Of a stretch of DNA of 55,487 bases, positions 5,977 to 15,488 are shown piece by piece; position 1 is the stretch's first letter, and every line of letters starts with the position of its first letter. The stretch comes from Flavobacterium saliperosum (lineage in GTDB: Bacteria; Bacteroidota; Bacteroidia; Flavobacteriales; Flavobacteriaceae): NCBI RefSeq assembly GCF_900100625.1, contig NZ_FMTY01000010.1, positions 1 through 55,487 on the forward strand, written 5' to 3'. The notes below the pieces were generated by a model. That model saw only the letters and a list, made by a program, of their open reading frames with translations, did no database searches and was not told where the DNA came from. The translations under genes were made by a program, and so were the position numbers.

Positions 5977-8166
5977 TTATTTTGTAAATAACAATTCTCT
6001 GTATTTTGTTAATGTCCAAACTTCATCGTCAACCAACAATTCCAGTTTATCACAATGGTTTCTGATGATATCAAAATACGGTTTCACTTTATCACAGTAG
6101 GCATCGGCCATTTTTTCAGTGCTGGTAAGATTGTTGGCTTTCTTACGTTCTTCCGTCATTAATTCCACATTCGTATTAATGCCTTCGATATGCTCAGAAA
6201 TTTCTTTGATCAATCCGATTTGCTCTTTGGCAATTTTCTCGAAATCTTTCCCGAAAATTTCTTTTAATCCTCTTACGTTTTCAATTAACGTATTTTGGTA
6301 TTTAATCGCAGTCGGAATCACGTGATTGCGGGCAATATCCCCTAACACACGTCCTTCAATCTGGATTTTTTTTGTGTACTCTTCCAATTCGATTTCGTAA
6401 CGCGATTCTACCTCAACATGGTTCATTACGTTCATTTCTCCGAAAAGTGCCACCGCTTTTTCAGACACTTTCGCTTTTAAAGCTTTTGGTGTGGTTTTGT
6501 GATTGCTCAATCCGCGTTTTTTCGCTTCTTTTTCCCAAGCTTCGCTATATCCGTCGCCTTCAAATAAAATCGCTTTGGTTTGTTTGATGTATTCTCTTAA
6601 CACGTTGAAGATCGCATCGTCTTTCTTCATGTCTTTTTTCTCGATTAAGGCATCCACCTCAACTTTAAAATCTTTCAATTGTTTTGCCACAATCGTATTT
6701 AAAGTCGTCATGGAAACCGCACAGTTAGCCGAAGAACCTACCGCTCTGAACTCGAACTTGTTTCCTGTGAAAGCGAATGGAGACGTTCTGTTTCTGTCGG
6801 TGTTATCCAATAAAACGTCCGGTAATTTTCCAACTACGTTTAGTTTTAAATCGGTTTTTTCTTCCGGAGATAATTTCCCTGTGGAAACCCCTTCCAGTTC
6901 CGCTAATACTTTTGTCAATTGTTGTCCGATGAAAACCGAAATGATGGCCGGTGGTGCTTCGTTCGCTCCCAAACGGTGATCGTTACTTGCCGAAGCAATT
7001 GAGGCTCTCAACAATTCTTCATAATCGTGTACCGCTTTGATGGTATTGATGAAGAACGTTAGGAACTGTAAGTTGCTCATTGGCGTTTTACCCGGACTTA
7101 ACAAGTTAATTCCCGTATCGGTTGCTAACGACCAGTTGTTGTGTTTACCCGATCCGTTGACTCCTTTGAACGGTTTTTCATGGAACAACACTTTGAAATC
7201 ATGACGTTCGGCCACTTTTTGCATTACATCCATCAACAAAGAGTTGTGGTCTACCGCTAAGTTCGTTTCTTCGAAAATCGGAGCCAACTCAAACTGATTC
7301 GGAGCTACCTCATTGTGACGCGTTTTTACCGGAATACCCAATAACATACACTCGTTTTCCAAATCTCTCATGTATTGCAATACACGTGTTGGAATCGAAC
7401 CGAAATAATGGTCATCCAATTGTTGTCCTTTAGAAGACGTGTGTCCTAATAACGTTCTTCCTGTCGCTAAAATATCCGGACGGGAATAGGCTAATGCACT
7501 GTCAACCAAGAAATATTCCTGCTCCCAACCTAACGTCGGGGTGATTTTTTTAACGTTTTTATCAAAATATTTAGCCACATCAGTTGCAGCCGTATCGATG
7601 GCATGTAATGCTCTTAATAAAGGGGTTTTGTTATCCAATGCTTCTCCGGTATAAGAGATGAAAACAGTTGGAATACACAAAGTGGTTCCGAAGATAAATG
7701 CGGGTGATGTCGGATCCCAAGCCGTATACCCACGTGCCTCGAAAGTATTACGGATTCCTCCGTTAGGGAAAGACGACGCATCCGGCTCTTGTTGTACCAA
7801 TTGACTTCCTCCGAATTTTTCTACCGGATCACTGCCGTCCATTGACGTTTCGAAGAACGCGTCGTGTTTTTCAGCGGTTGTTCCTGTTAACGGTTGGAAC
7901 CAGTGGGTATAATGTGTTACGTTTTTCGATAAGGCCCATTCTTTCATTCCCATGGCAATGTACTCCGCCAGTTTTCTGTCGATTTTGGTTCCGAATTCAT
8001 TCGCGTTTTTTACCGCTTTGTACGCTTCAGGAGTTAAAAACTGTCGCATAGCCTTATCTCCAAAAACGTTGCTGCCGAAAATCACTGATTTTCTGTCCAA
8101 TTCTTCTACCACTACCGGTTTTCTGTCTGTTGCTTTTTCTAAAGCCTTGAAACGAAATGTTGCCAT
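5977..8166 (-). CDS. glnN: Glutamine synthetase type III
   Basis: A 729-residue GSIII, the large form typical of Bacteroidota. It makes glutamine from glutamate, ammonia and ATP in the cytoplasm. The N-terminal GSIII-specific region (about 20-170) contains HYTHWFQPLTG and EKHDAFFE. The catalytic domain shows GWEQEYFLVD (metal-binding glutamates), RHNEVAPNQFELAPIFEE, and NGSGKHNNWS, the ATP/glutamate-binding segment. The C-terminal third is helical (dodecamer contacts), with GEMNVMNHVEVESRYEIE in its first part. Its length matches family members of about 700-730 residues. It stands alone, with its own terminator. Upstream there is a 20-base dyad ACCCCTA/TAGGGGT, a likely nitrogen-linked operator. 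Confidence 0.96.
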   Translation of the reverse strand: MATFRFKALEKATDRKPVVVEELDRKSVIFGSNVFGDKAMRQFLTPEAYKAVKNANEFGTKIDRKLAEYIAMGMKEWALSKNVTHYTHWFQPLTGTTAEKHDAFFETSMDGSDPVEKFGGSQLVQQEPDASSFPNGGIRNTFEARGYTAWDPTSPAFIFGTTLCIPTVFISYTGEALDNKTPLLRALHAIDTAATDVAKYFDKNVKKITPTLGWEQEYFLVDSALAYSRPDILATGRTLLGHTSSKGQQLDDHYFGSIPTRVLQYMRDLENECMLLGIPVKTRHNEVAPNQFELAPIFEETNLAVDHNSLLMDVMQKVAERHDFKVLFHEKPFKGVNGSGKHNNWSLATDTGINLLSPGKTPMSNLQFLTFFINTIKAVHDYEELLRASIASASNDHRLGANEAPPAIISVFIGQQLTKVLAELEGVSTGKLSPEEKTDLKLNVVGKLPDVLLDNTDRNRTSPFAFTGNKFEFRAVGSSANCAVSMTTLNTIVAKQLKDFKVEVDALIEKKDMKKDDAIFNVLREYIKQTKAILFEGDGYSEAWEKEAKKRGLSNHKTTPKALKAKVSEKAVALFGEMNVMNHVEVESRYEIELEEYTKKIQIEGRVLGDIARNHVIPTAIKYQNTLIENVRGLKEIFGKDFEKIAKEQIGLIKEISEHIEGINTNVELMTEERKKANNLTSTEKMADAYCDKVKPYFDIIRNHCDKLELLVDDEVWTLTKYRELLFTK

Positions 8167-8239
8167 AAAGTTGTGTTTTTAAAATTATACCCTCTAATTA
8201 TAGAGCAAAAATATAAATTTTTACATTACAAAACACATT

Positions 8240-8259
8240 ACCCCTAAAAAAATAGGGGT
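8240..8259. promoter_or_regulatory. Dyad ACCCCTA-N6-TAGGGGT upstream of glnN
   Basis: A perfect 7-bp inverted repeat (8240-8246 and 8253-8259) with an A6 spacer, centred about 83 bp upstream of the glnN start. A TATTTTTG -7-like box lies between the dyad and the gene on the minus strand. The position suits an activator or repressor site for nitrogen control. The cognate regulator is unknown. Confidence 0.5.
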
Positions 8260-8338
8260 GCATCTTAAAAACAGCTTTAAAAAATAAATAAACACCCTTA
8301 TAATTCAGTTGATTTCTATTCTGAAAAAATAAAACCAT

Positions 8339-8366
8339 AAAAAAAGCCGTCCGAAGACAGCTTTTC
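8339..8366 (-). terminator. Terminator of the 8385 lipoprotein gene
   Basis: On the minus strand AAGCTGTC-TTCG-GACGGCTT (one G-U pair) followed by a T7 run, just after the stop. Confidence 0.75.
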
Positions 8367-8384
8367 AATATAGCTAATATGTCA

Positions 8385-8900
8385 TTACATTTTTATTTTC
8401 TGAATCTTGGATTCATCTATACCATATGCTTGAATTACCGCCTGATAATCGTTCACATCTACTTTGTTAGCTGATTTCCCAAAAGCAGCCGGAATAACCA
8501 CCACTCTGAAAATCTGATCTAATTTATATGCATTTGACAATCCCGCCAAATCGTAACCGTACAAATTAATCTTGACATCATATTGCGTAAAATCGTTATT
8601 GTATCCAAAATCCAACGTTCCGTCATCAAAATAATAAGTTTCCGGAAGTAATTTCCAGATATCACCTGCCGAACTTCCGCCCGCCAAACGATACACCAAA
8701 ACCATATCGGAAGAATAAATAGTATGAGGAAAGTCCAGAAAAAGACTGTAATTGTTCGGATAGAAATCGACATTGGTATATTCCCAAACCTCACTTATGG
8801 TATCCTGATCGTACGTATCTTGTACAACCACTTCTTCTCTAACGCAACTTGTAAGCCCAATCATCCCGATAAAAGCTAATACTAAAGTAATTTTTTTCAT
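8385..8900 (-). CDS. Small lipoprotein of unknown function
   Basis: A 171-residue protein with a clear lipoprotein signal: MKKITLVLAFIGMIG followed by the lipobox L-T-S-C, candidate lipidated Cys at 19. The mature protein is mixed alpha/beta with many Tyr and Asp residues and a segment reading VWEYTNVDFYPNN, a pattern I associate with small Flavobacterium lipoproteins of unknown role. I start at the ATG at 8900, because it is preceded by the purine-rich leader AAAGATACACCT and gives a canonical signal sequence; the 15 extra upstream residues would spoil it. It is monocistronic with its own terminator. Probably outer-membrane or periplasmic. Confidence 0.75.
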   Translation of the reverse strand: MKKITLVLAFIGMIGLTSCVREEVVVQDTYDQDTISEVWEYTNVDFYPNNYSLFLDFPHTIYSSDMVLVYRLAGGSSAGDIWKLLPETYYFDDGTLDFGYNNDFTQYDVKINLYGYDLAGLSNAYKLDQIFRVVVIPAAFGKSANKVDVNDYQAVIQAYGIDESKIQKIKM

Positions 8901-9023
8901 AGGTGTATCTTTTATTATTTTGGTTTTATAAATCAGGTTTTTCATGACAAAATGTTTTACTGTTTATTTGTACTATTTTATATCCAATAGTCGTGCCAAA
9001 AATTGTTTTGGTGAAAAATCGGA

Positions 9024-9617
9024 TTATTTCAAATAATTGGAAAATTGATTTACCAACGTTTCCACCGATACCGTGCTGGCCGAAGACGTCGAATTCAGAA
9101 TCACACAATCCACAATTCTTTCATCAAAACGAACCGTAAACTGCTGCTCCGATTTGATTTTAAAGTCAGCCGGAAAAGAAGCCGGAATGTTTTCCTCTTT
9201 CAGATACCGCATAAACGCATGTGCCGCACTGTTCTTTGCCGAAAACCCCAAAAGTACAATCTGTCTCAACTCCGGGTGATTCGCGACTATTTTCCGTATG
9301 TCCTGGTATTTGAGGATTGTAATATTGGAATCCAGCGAACTGTTATTGCTGCGTTTGATTTCCAATCCGACATCATGAATGCCGACTTTCAGTTTCTCCA
9401 TTATCCTTTTCCGTTCCTCCACCGCCTGTTCCTTATCCGTTAACGGAACTTCTAAAGGCATTTCTGAGATAAGAGAAGCTACTTTCCAAAAACGGTTTTG
9501 TTTGTTCGGATAATAGAACGGAAACGCATGCTTACTCTGATGTGGTGGAAAACTTCCCAAGATCAGACTGTGCATCGGATGAAAATCATGAAACCAATTG
9601 GGATGTTGCTCTATCAT
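9024..9617 (-). CDS. Uracil-DNA glycosylase superfamily protein (family-6/HDG-like)
   Basis: A 197-residue protein of the uracil-DNA-glycosylase fold. Motif 1 appears as LILGSFPPHQS near residue 17, followed by FYYPNKQNRFWK, typical of the branch containing mismatch-specific and hypoxanthine glycosylases. The substrate-binding motif near the C-terminus reads VILNSTSSAS. A central VLLGFSAKNS strand fits the fold. The expected role is base excision of deaminated bases (uracil or hypoxanthine) from DNA. The exact substrate cannot be read from sequence. It starts 61 bp after the icmF gene on the same strand, with a terminator hairpin between them, so it is probably transcribed on its own. Confidence 0.75.
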   Translation of the reverse strand: MIEQHPNWFHDFHPMHSLILGSFPPHQSKHAFPFYYPNKQNRFWKVASLISEMPLEVPLTDKEQAVEERKRIMEKLKVGIHDVGLEIKRSNNSSLDSNITILKYQDIRKIVANHPELRQIVLLGFSAKNSAAHAFMRYLKEENIPASFPADFKIKSEQQFTVRFDERIVDCVILNSTSSASTVSVETLVNQFSNYLK

Positions 9618-9631
9618 AGCTACTTTATAAA

Positions 9632-9657
9632 AAAACCTTCCGTTTCCGAAAGGTTTT
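9632..9657 (-). terminator. Terminator of icmF
   Basis: Minus-strand AAAACCTT and AAGGTTTT pair around a 10-base loop with a T-run after the stem, 21 bp beyond the icmF stop. Confidence 0.75.
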
Positions 9658-9678
9658 CAATTTATTTAAATACAATAA

Positions 9679-12600
9679 TTACATATTTCTTCGGTACTGT
9701 CCTCCTACCTCAAACAAAGCGGAAGTAATCTGACCTAACGAACATACTTTGGTCGCATCCATCAGTTTCTCAAAAATATTCTGATTGTTGATGGCCGCCT
9801 CCTGAATGATGTTCAATTGCTCTTCCACTTTATCCGCATTCGCTTTGTGCAAATGGTCTAACATTACAATCTGATATTGTTTCTCTTCTTCCGTGGCACG
9901 GATAACCTCAGCCGGTATAACCGTTGGCGAACCTTTAGAACTCAGAAATGTATTTACACCGATAATCGGGAATTCTCCGGTATGTTTCAAGGTTTCGTAA
10001 TACAACGATTCTTCCTGGATTTTCGAACGTTGGTACATCGTTTCCATAGCACCTAATACACCACCTCTTTCGGTAATTCTGTCGAATTCGGCTAAAACGG
10101 CATCTTCCACTAAATCGGTTAATTCTTCAATAATGAATGATCCTTGAATCGGGTTTTCGTTTTTAGCTAATCCTAATTCTTTATTGATGATTAACTGGAT
10201 GGCCATTGCTCTACGTACGGATTCTTCGGTTGGTGTTGTAATCGCCTCATCATATGCATTGGTGTGCAATGAATTACAGTTATCATAAATCGCATACAAC
10301 GCCTGTAACGTAGTACGAATATCATTAAAGTCAATTTCCTGAGCGTGTAACGAACGACCGGATGTTTGAATATGGTATTTCAACATTTGTGCTCTTTCGT
10401 TGGCTCCGTATTTGTTTTTCAAGGCTTTGGCCCAGATTTTACGTGCCACACGACCGATTACCGCATATTCCGGATCGATACCGTTCGAGAAGAAGAACGA
10501 TAAATTCGGACCGAAATCGTTGATGTTCATGCCACGGCTTAAATAGTATTCCACGTAAGTGAAACCGTTTGCCAAGGTGAATGCCAACTGCGTAATAGGA
10601 TTCGCTCCCGCTTCCGCAATGTGGTAGCCCGAAATCGAAACCGAATAGAAGTTACGAACATTCTCCTTAATAAAGTATTCCTGAACGTCACCCATCAAAC
10701 GAAGGGCAAATTCCGTAGAGAAAATACAGGTATTTTGTGCCTGATCTTCTTTTAGGATATCCGCCTGAACCGTTCCACGAACTTGCGCGAGTGTTTTTAT
10801 TTTGATATCGTTATAAACATCCAATGGTAAAACCTCATCTCCGGTAACACCCAAAAGCATCAAGCCTAAACCGTCATTCCCGGCAGGCAATTCGCCTTGG
10901 TAATGCGGACGCTCTACTCCTTTTTGCTTATAAATAGCGTTGATTTTTGCTTCAACTTCTTTTTCTAAACCGTTTTCTTTGATGTATTTCTCACAGTTCT
11001 GATCGATAGCCGCATTCATGAAGAAGCCTAACAACATCGGAGCCGGACCGTTGATGGTCATCGAAACCGAAGTCATCGGGTGGCTCAAATCGAAACCGGA
11101 GTATAATTTTTTAGCATCGTCCAAGCAACAGATGGAAACTCCGGCATTACCGATTTTCCCGTAAATATCAGGACGCACGTGCGGATCATTTCCGTATAAC
11201 GTTACACTGTCAAAAGCGGTCGACAAACGTTTTGCTGGCAAACCGGCGCTCACATAATGGAAACGTTTGTTGGTTCTTTCCGGACCTCCTTCACCGGCAA
11301 ACATACGCGAAGGATCTTCGCCTTCACGTTTGAACGGATACAATCCCGAAGCGAACGGGAATTCTCCCGGTACGTTTTCCTGTAAATTCCATTTCAGGAT
11401 ATCACCCCAAGCCTGGTATTTCGGTAAGGCTACTTTTGGAATCTGACTATGTGAAAGTGATTCTGTATGTGTAGCTATTTTAATTTCCTTATCGCGTACT
11501 TTAAACGAGTACACCGGATTTTTATATTTGTTTACTTTTTCATCCCATGTTAAAATGATTTCCCAGTTATACGGGTCCAAATTCATTTTTACGCGGTCGA
11601 ATTCTTTGGTAAGCAAGGATAAGAACTCTTGTTTGTCCGGTGAATGATTCAATGAATCTTCCACAATTCCGGCTTTGTCAAGTTTTGGAATTCTTCCGGA
11701 AACGGTTTCCACTGTTTTGAAAATACCATATAATTTCTGAGCCACATCTACCTGAGAAAGCGCGGTTTCATCGTACTTACGGTTGTTTTCGGCAATTTCA
11801 GACAAATAACGCGTTCTGTGCGGTGGAATCACGAAGATTTTCTCACTCATTTCACGCGTAATCTGGAACGTCGAATGCAAATCGATTCCCGTTTTCTCCA
11901 CAATTTTATCCATGATGGATTTGTAAAGCGTATTCATTCCCGGATCGTTAAACTGCGAAGCAATTGTTCCGAAAACCGGCATTTTATCTGGGTCAACGTC
12001 CCATAAATTATGGTTACGCTGGTATTGTTTTTTCACATCGCGGATGGCATCTAAAGCACCACGCTTGTCGAATTTATTCAAAGCTACCAAATCGGCGAAA
12101 TCCAACATGTCGATTTTCTCCAATTGGGTTGCTGCCCCGAATTCAGGCGTCATTACGTATAACGAAACATCGGAGTGATCCATGATTTCCGTATCCGACT
12201 GACCAATTCCTGAAGTTTCCAGAACGATTAAATCGTATTTAGCAGCTTTCAACACTTCAATGGCTTCCTGAACGTATTTCGATAATGCCAGATTTGATTG
12301 ACGGGTTGCTAACGAACGCATGTATACTCTAGGATTGTTGATTGCGTTCATTCGGATTCGGTCTCCTAAAAGTGCTCCACCCGTTTTACGTTTGGACGGA
12401 TCCACCGAGATTAATCCGATGGTTTTTTCAGGGAAATCGATTAAGAAACGACGTACCAACTCATCCACTAAAGAGGATTTTCCGGCACCACCTGTTCCTG
12501 TAATACCTAAAACCGGAGTCTTACTGTCTTTATTTTTTTCGTAAATCGCTTCCAAAGCAGGTTTTGCCACTTCGGGGAAATTTTCCGCCGAAGATATCAG

Positions 12601-13104
12601 TCGGGCAATTGCTGTGGGATTCTTATCTTCGAGATGATCCAGTTCTCCGTTCAAAACTTGTCCTACCGGAAAATCGGAACGTTTTACCAAATCGTTAATC
12701 ATTCCCTGCAATCCCAATTCACGACCGTCGTCCGGAGAATAAATTCTTTCGATACCGTACTCGTGCAATTCGGAGATTTCCGAAGGAAGGATTACACCGC
12801 CACCGCCACCAAAAATTTTGATATGACCTGCTCCTTTTTCTTTCAGCAAATCATACATGTATTTGAAATATTCGTTGTGGCCGCCCTGATATGACGTCAT
12901 CGCAATCGCATTGGCATCTTCCTGAATAGCGGTATTCACCACTTCTTCCACACTTCTGTCGTGACCTAAATGAATCACCTCAACACCGGTGGCCTGAATG
13001 ATTCGGCGCATAATATTGATGGCTGCATCGTGTCCGTCAAAAAGTGAAGCAGCGGTCACAATTCGTACTTTATTTATGGGTTGGTAAGGTTGTACTGGTT
13101 CCAT
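9679..13104 (-). CDS. icmF: Fused isobutyryl-CoA mutase (B12 domain, G-protein chaperone, mutase)
   Basis: An 1141-residue fusion enzyme interconverting isobutyryl-CoA and n-butyryl-CoA with adenosylcobalamin. The order is: B12-binding domain (1-150) with DGHDAA, His25 being the lower axial ligand; MeaB-like GTPase chaperone (190-420) with P-loop GTGGAGKSS (203-211) and NKFD (343-346); linker; then the mutase TIM barrel (about 520-1141). Substrate-pocket residues identify ICM rather than methylmalonyl-CoA mutase. MFAGEGG has Phe602 where MCM has Tyr, and EDQAQNT has Gln790 where MCM has the carboxylate-binding Arg. The length and domain order equal IcmF of other bacteria. No B12 riboswitch is visible upstream. 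It may also accept pivalyl-CoA or isovaleryl-CoA, as known for some IcmF. Annotation pipelines often call it methylmalonyl-CoA mutase. Confidence 0.92.
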   Translation of the reverse strand: MEPVQPYQPINKVRIVTAASLFDGHDAAINIMRRIIQATGVEVIHLGHDRSVEEVVNTAIQEDANAIAMTSYQGGHNEYFKYMYDLLKEKGAGHIKIFGGGGGVILPSEISELHEYGIERIYSPDDGRELGLQGMINDLVKRSDFPVGQVLNGELDHLEDKNPTAIARLISSAENFPEVAKPALEAIYEKNKDSKTPVLGITGTGGAGKSSLVDELVRRFLIDFPEKTIGLISVDPSKRKTGGALLGDRIRMNAINNPRVYMRSLATRQSNLALSKYVQEAIEVLKAAKYDLIVLETSGIGQSDTEIMDHSDVSLYVMTPEFGAATQLEKIDMLDFADLVALNKFDKRGALDAIRDVKKQYQRNHNLWDVDPDKMPVFGTIASQFNDPGMNTLYKSIMDKIVEKTGIDLHSTFQITREMSEKIFVIPPHRTRYLSEIAENNRKYDETALSQVDVAQKLYGIFKTVETVSGRIPKLDKAGIVEDSLNHSPDKQEFLSLLTKEFDRVKMNLDPYNWEIILTWDEKVNKYKNPVYSFKVRDKEIKIATHTESLSHSQIPKVALPKYQAWGDILKWNLQENVPGEFPFASGLYPFKREGEDPSRMFAGEGGPERTNKRFHYVSAGLPAKRLSTAFDSVTLYGNDPHVRPDIYGKIGNAGVSICCLDDAKKLYSGFDLSHPMTSVSMTINGPAPMLLGFFMNAAIDQNCEKYIKENGLEKEVEAKINAIYKQKGVERPHYQGELPAGNDGLGLMLLGVTGDEVLPLDVYNDIKIKTLAQVRGTVQADILKEDQAQNTCIFSTEFALRLMGDVQEYFIKENVRNFYSVSISGYHIAEAGANPITQLAFTLANGFTYVEYYLSRGMNINDFGPNLSFFFSNGIDPEYAVIGRVARKIWAKALKNKYGANERAQMLKYHIQTSGRSLHAQEIDFNDIRTTLQALYAIYDNCNSLHTNAYDEAITTPTEESVRRAMAIQLIINKELGLAKNENPIQGSFIIEELTDLVEDAVLAEFDRITERGGVLGAMETMYQRSKIQEESLYYETLKHTGEFPIIGVNTFLSSKGSPTVIPAEVIRATEEEKQYQIVMLDHLHKANADKVEEQLNIIQEAAINNQNIFEKLMDATKVCSLGQITSALFEVGGQYRRNM

Positions 13105-13182
13105 TTTGTATGCTATAGATTTGAGGACGCAATTTACGCATTTATTAAAAATTAACTATTTAAAACTTAAATTCTTCTGAAC

Positions 13183-13210
13183 AAAAAAAGGCGGGTTTGA
13201 AATCCCGCCT
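13183..13210 (-). terminator. Terminator of the DUF4494 gene
   Basis: AGGCGGG (13189-13195) pairs with CCCGCCT (13204-13210), with a T-run following on the minus strand. Confidence 0.8.
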
Positions 13211-13220
13211 ATATTTATAA

Positions 13221-13775
13221 CTATACTATTTCCCCAACAATTTCCGGGTCAAATTCCATATGATCCGCTATTTCTTCCTCTTTTTCCGGTTTGGAAGCTT
13301 TAAGGGCATTGAATTTTTCCAATTGTTCCAATCCGTCTTCTTCCCCACTGAAATACGGAAAAACATCCATAATAGGGGATTCCGAAATGGCCGGTATGGT
13401 GTATTCACCCATCGTATTTTTCATGGCGAAAACGGTGTTATCAAACGCCTCTTTGACATCGTTGGCCTGTACCAGCAGATAAAAACTCGTTTTTCGTTCT
13501 TTACCGCTTTCTTCGTCATACGCCAATAACGAAACTTTTGATTTGAACCATCGGTCTGTATTTTCGAAGGGATGAATTTCGGCATAATTGGCCACTTTTA
13601 TATTCGTGATTTTAAATTCTTCACTAACATAAGCTGCCATTTCTGCATTGATTCTGGTTTCGGCTTCCGTATAGGATAAAGCATCTACCAAATAAGGCTC
13701 TGTGGTAACCTTTTGAACTCCATTATCATCTGTTTTTCTGTATTTTACTTTACATTCATACCAAATTGCTCCCAT
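13221..13775 (-). CDS. DUF4494 family protein
   Basis: A 184-residue cytoplasmic protein beginning MGAIWYECKVKYRK, recognised as the DUF4494 family, which is restricted to Bacteroidota and has no known function. Features seen are an N-terminal half with alternating strands (KVKYRK, TEPYLVDALS, FKITNIKVANYAEI), DRWFKSKVSLLAYDEESGKE and YLLVQANDVKEAFDN in the middle, and an acidic C-terminal tail of about 35 residues. There is no signal peptide or membrane segment. I start at the ATG at 13775, since the upstream in-frame residues have no family resemblance and cross the A-rich leader. It is monocistronic, with a terminator 11 bp after the stop. Confidence 0.85.
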   Translation of the reverse strand: MGAIWYECKVKYRKTDDNGVQKVTTEPYLVDALSYTEAETRINAEMAAYVSEEFKITNIKVANYAEIHPFENTDRWFKSKVSLLAYDEESGKERKTSFYLLVQANDVKEAFDNTVFAMKNTMGEYTIPAISESPIMDVFPYFSGEEDGLEQLEKFNALKASKPEKEEEIADHMEFDPEIVGEIV

Positions 13776-14035
13776 AACTGTTTTTTTTTTAAGGATGGCA
13801 AAGTTAGATTTTAAACGGCATTGGACGCATAATTTCTGAAATAGATATTCACAATTTGCGATGGGTATTAGTATTGGTTTATATTTTATTTTCTTTGACA
13901 ACTATTTTCTGTTAATTTACAAAAAAGTAAAAAAAGAAAACAAATTAAACGGAATCGAGTTATAAAATTTCACATAGGAAGTACTGCTAAATTTTGCGTA
14001 TCTTTAAGCTAACGAACAACTTAAAAGAAAACCCT

Positions 14036-14287
14036 ATGACATCACATAATCAATCCGAGTGGAAAGAGGCAAACGGCAAGCTATTCAAAAGTTTTCTTTT
14101 CAGTGATTTTTCAGAAGCTTTCGGCTTTATGACCAGAGTGGCGTTAGTGGCACAACAACTGGACCATCACCCTATGTGGACCAATACCTGGAATAAAGTG
14201 GAAATTTGGCTGTCGACGCACTCTGCCGGAGATGTGGTTACTGATAAGGACCGGGAATTGGCGGCTAGAATTGACGGTTTGATCTGA
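14036..14287 (+). CDS. Pterin-4a-carbinolamine dehydratase
   Basis: A small cytoplasmic enzyme of 83 residues that dehydrates 4a-hydroxytetrahydrobiopterin, recycling the pterin cofactor of aromatic amino acid hydroxylases. The signature is [20 protein letters not shown], with the paired active-site histidines of the HHP motif, followed by [13 protein letters not shown]. It is slightly shorter than the usual 95-110 residues, lacking part of the N-terminal strand. I start at the ATG at 14036 (MTSHNQSEW), because the 14 upstream residues read from the leader. No aromatic hydroxylase lies in this window. It converges with the alcohol dehydrogenase gene across a gap of about 100 bp. Confidence 0.9.
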   Translation: MTSHNQSEWKEANGKLFKSFLFSDFSEAFGFMTRVALVAQQLDHHPMWTNTWNKVEIWLSTHSAGDVVTDKDRELAARIDGLI

Positions 14288-14322
14288 GTCGGAATGTTAC
14301 AGATTACAAACCATAAACAAAC

Positions 14323-14371
14323 AAAGGGCAAACAATCAAAATTTTGAATTGTTCACCCCTTATATCACTAC
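14323..14371. terminator. Imperfect hairpin between convergent genes
   Basis: AAGGG-CA-AACAAT at the left pairs with ATTGTT-CAC-CCCTT at the right around an AT-rich palindromic loop. It lies between the convergent pterin dehydratase and alcohol dehydrogenase genes. The T-tract is weak, so termination is only a guess. Confidence 0.4.
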
Positions 14372-14384
14372 CTATTTTTAGTGG

Positions 14385-15443
14385 CTATCTTTTCAAAGAA
14401 GCCATATCAATTACAAAACGGTAACGAACATCGCTTTTAAGCATTCTTTCATAGGCTTGGTTGATATCCTGCATCTTGATCACCTCAATTTCCGATACGA
14501 TGTTGTGCTTGCCACAAAAATCAAGCATTTCCTGTGTTTCCGCTATTCCGCCAATTAAAGAACCAGCTACTGCTCTTCTGCCCATAATCATCGGAACGGT
14601 ATGTAAAAGGGGGGCCAATCCGCCCAAATACCCCACCACAACCAAGGTGCCACTAATCGTTAAAGTTCCGATATAAGGATTCACGTCGTGAACATAAGGC
14701 ACGGTATCTATAATCACATCAAATTTTCCACTTACTGAATTCATCTGAGCTTCGTCTGTGGAGATAATTACGGCATCGGCGCCCAATGACAAAGCATCTT
14801 TCTCTTTATTGGGTGTTCTTGAAAAAAGGGTTACTTCTGCTCCCAAACCTTTGGCGAGTTTAATCGCCATATGCCCCAATCCGCCTAAACCTATTACAGC
14901 CACTTTGCTGCCTTTACCAACGTTCCAGTGACGAAGCGGCGACCACGTGGTAATTCCTGCGCAAAGCAATGGTGCTGTAGCTGCCAAATCCAGATTAGAT
15001 GGCACTTTCAGTACGAAATGTTCCTCTACCACCACTTTTTCGGAATAGCCGCCTAACGTCATCCCTCCCAAATGTTTGTCTTCACTATTGTAAGTGCCAA
15101 CCCATCCGTTTAAACAGTATTGTTCCAGATCTTGCGCACAGCTACTGCAGGTACGGCAAGAATCCACCAAACACCCTACGGCGGCAAAATCGCCCACTTT
15201 CAGTTTGGTCACTTCGCTGCCTACTTTGGTTACTTTGCCCACAATCTCGTGACCGGGAACAGTCGGATAAACCGTGAAGCCCCAATCGTTTCTTGCCGTA
15301 TGCAAGTCGGAGTGACAAACCCCGCAATACAAAATTTCAATTTCAATATCTTTTGCGGTAACGTCTCTGCGTTCGATACTCATTTGTATTAAAGGTGCAT
15401 CGGCCGCATGTGTCCCGAATGCTTTTACATTGGTTGTTTCCAT
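14385..15443 (-). CDS. Zinc-dependent NAD(P) alcohol/aldehyde reductase (YahK/cinnamyl-alcohol dehydrogenase type)
   Basis: A 352-residue medium-chain dehydrogenase. Catalytic zinc ligands appear in YCGVCHSDLH (Cys and the following His region) and VPGHEIVGKV. Structural zinc is held by the cysteine cluster GCLVDSCRTCSSCAQDLEQYC. The Rossmann nucleotide site reads VIGLGGLGHMAIKLAKGLGAEV. SRTPNK after the second strand suggests NADPH preference. This is the group of broad-range aldehyde reductases related to E. coli YahK and plant cinnamyl-alcohol dehydrogenase. It probably reduces aldehydes in the cytoplasm. Length is normal. The VOC and katG genes follow upstream on the same strand, but the gaps are 45 bp and about 150 bp with a repeat between the latter, so a common operon is uncertain. 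Confidence 0.9.
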   Translation of the reverse strand: METTNVKAFGTHAADAPLIQMSIERRDVTAKDIEIEILYCGVCHSDLHTARNDWGFTVYPTVPGHEIVGKVTKVGSEVTKLKVGDFAAVGCLVDSCRTCSSCAQDLEQYCLNGWVGTYNSEDKHLGGMTLGGYSEKVVVEEHFVLKVPSNLDLAATAPLLCAGITTWSPLRHWNVGKGSKVAVIGLGGLGHMAIKLAKGLGAEVTLFSRTPNKEKDALSLGADAVIISTDEAQMNSVSGKFDVIIDTVPYVHDVNPYIGTLTISGTLVVVGYLGGLAPLLHTVPMIMGRRAVAGSLIGGIAETQEMLDFCGKHNIVSEIEVIKMQDINQAYERMLKSDVRYRFVIDMASLKR

Positions 15444-15488
15444 AATTTATTGATTAATTTAATTGGTTGTTATTTCACTTAAACACTC

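Noticed and set aside
6372..6979. Long antisense reading frames opposite glutamine synthetase III
   Set aside because: They lie wholly inside a gene with clear GSIII motifs and have no start context or family resemblance.
9679..13104. Methylmalonyl-CoA mutase
   Set aside because: Active-site Phe602 and Gln790 and the three-domain fusion fit IcmF better.
13105..13220. B12 riboswitch near icmF
   Set aside because: The gap upstream of icmF is short and AT-rich and shows none of the conserved cobalamin-box sequence.
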